A stretch of 64,000 nt of DNA from NCBI GenBank assembly GCA_001599295.1, contig BCGN01000012.1, positions 62,001 to 126,000 of the forward strand, given 5' to 3'. This stretch comes from Sporopachydermia quercuum. Lineage: Eukaryota; Ascomycota; Sporopachydermiomycetes; Sporopachydermiales; Sporopachydermiaceae. Below the pieces are notes generated by a model, which was not told the origin of the DNA, did not search any database, and was given only the letters and a program-made list of their open reading frames with translations. Shown piece after piece: positions 63,678-64,000 of this stretch (the first letter of the stretch is position 1; every line of letters starts with the position of its first letter). The translations under genes were made by a program, and so were the position numbers.

Positions 63678-64000
63678 CTACATCCCATGAATGCTTATCC
63701 TACTGATGATACATTCATCTTTTTGTTATTAGTATCAATTTGCATTAGTATTCGGTGAGGTCACTCAAGTTCCTTAATTGCTGGCAAATTCATAGAAAGA
63801 ATTCACATTGATGTATATGTTTTTTAACGCATACCTCAACTCATTTTCATATTATTTTCTGTCATTATTATCGATTATACTATATCAATTTCTCGTTTCT
63901 CATCTCCATGTTATGTTATGTTATGTTATGTTATGTTACGTTCTTTTATTTTGTTGTGTTATATAAACTTCTCTCGTCATTATCTTTTTTTTGCTATTGT
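63678..64000. other. 3' region of WHI3-like gene
   Basis: The AT-rich 3' flank runs to the window edge. It holds an ATGTT microsatellite and a downstream T-run. No gene start was seen before the edge. Confidence 0.4.
63908..63942 (+). repeat. ATGTT pentanucleotide microsatellite
   Basis: Six perfect ATGTT units (63908-63937) are followed by one ACGTT variant, about 230 bp after the WHI3-like stop codon. It probably lies in or just beyond the 3' UTR. Confidence 0.9.

Noticed and set aside
1-64000. tRNA, spliceosomal RNA, rRNA, CRISPR or prokaryotic-type systems
   Set aside because: No B-box-like GGTTCGANNCC with a matching A box and cloverleaf, no U1/U2/U6 core sequences and no spaced direct repeats were seen; the window is eukaryotic chromosomal DNA.

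Overview
This 64 kb window is ordinary nuclear chromosome from a budding yeast (Saccharomycotina). The evidence is the gene content (CHS7, PRC1, MAF1, RAD57, RTT102, WHI3), an AT-rich composition, and short introns with GTAAGT/GTATGT donors and TACTAAC branch points. CTG codons fall at strongly conserved leucines in EFL1 (NLIDSPGH) and MAF1 (KKLYRTID), so CTG is read as leucine and the CUG-Ser clades are unlikely. Introns are more frequent than in Saccharomyces cerevisiae: at least ten in six genes, three of them in one permease. That points to a lineage that kept ancestral introns; the species is not named here.

Left part (1-25 kb): dynein light intermediate chain (three exons), RTT102 (SWI/SNF and RSC subunit), TAF1 (TFIID), carboxypeptidase Y, CHS7, EFL1/RIA1, a protein with an IBD2-like cysteine motif, MAF1 (one intron), and RAD57 divergent from RPS13 (two introns).

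Middle part (26-47 kb): a four-exon APC permease, three small membrane-protein genes (DUF202, DUF1774-like, DUF4149/TMEM205-like), an MFS transporter, an acidic SAP-like membrane protein with a 90-nt frame-preserving intron, eIF5A (18-nt first exon, 632-nt intron), and a large Asn/Ser-rich protein of unknown function.

Right part (47-64 kb): a gene-poor stretch of about 5.7 kb, a second, intronless APC permease, a TYSND1/DEG15-like serine protease, an SLC35F-type transporter, and a WHI3/WHI4-type RNA-binding protein.

The genes are independent units with their own promoters; there is no operon-like or cluster logic. Several link to growth control (MAF1, RPS13, eIF5A, EFL1, WHI3) and chromatin or transcription (TAF1, RTT102), but nothing in the sequence shows co-regulation. 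I saw no tRNA, rRNA, spliceosomal RNA, CRISPR array or intact mobile element. The features most worth a second look are an RTT102 that also carries a BCL7-type motif, the dynein LIC adaptor helix on its own exon, the frame-preserving intron, strong stem-loops in several intergenic regions, an 18-bp CACGTG palindrome in the RAD57-RPS13 promoter, and the gene-poor region. About two dozen isolated Ns mark draft or masked positions.
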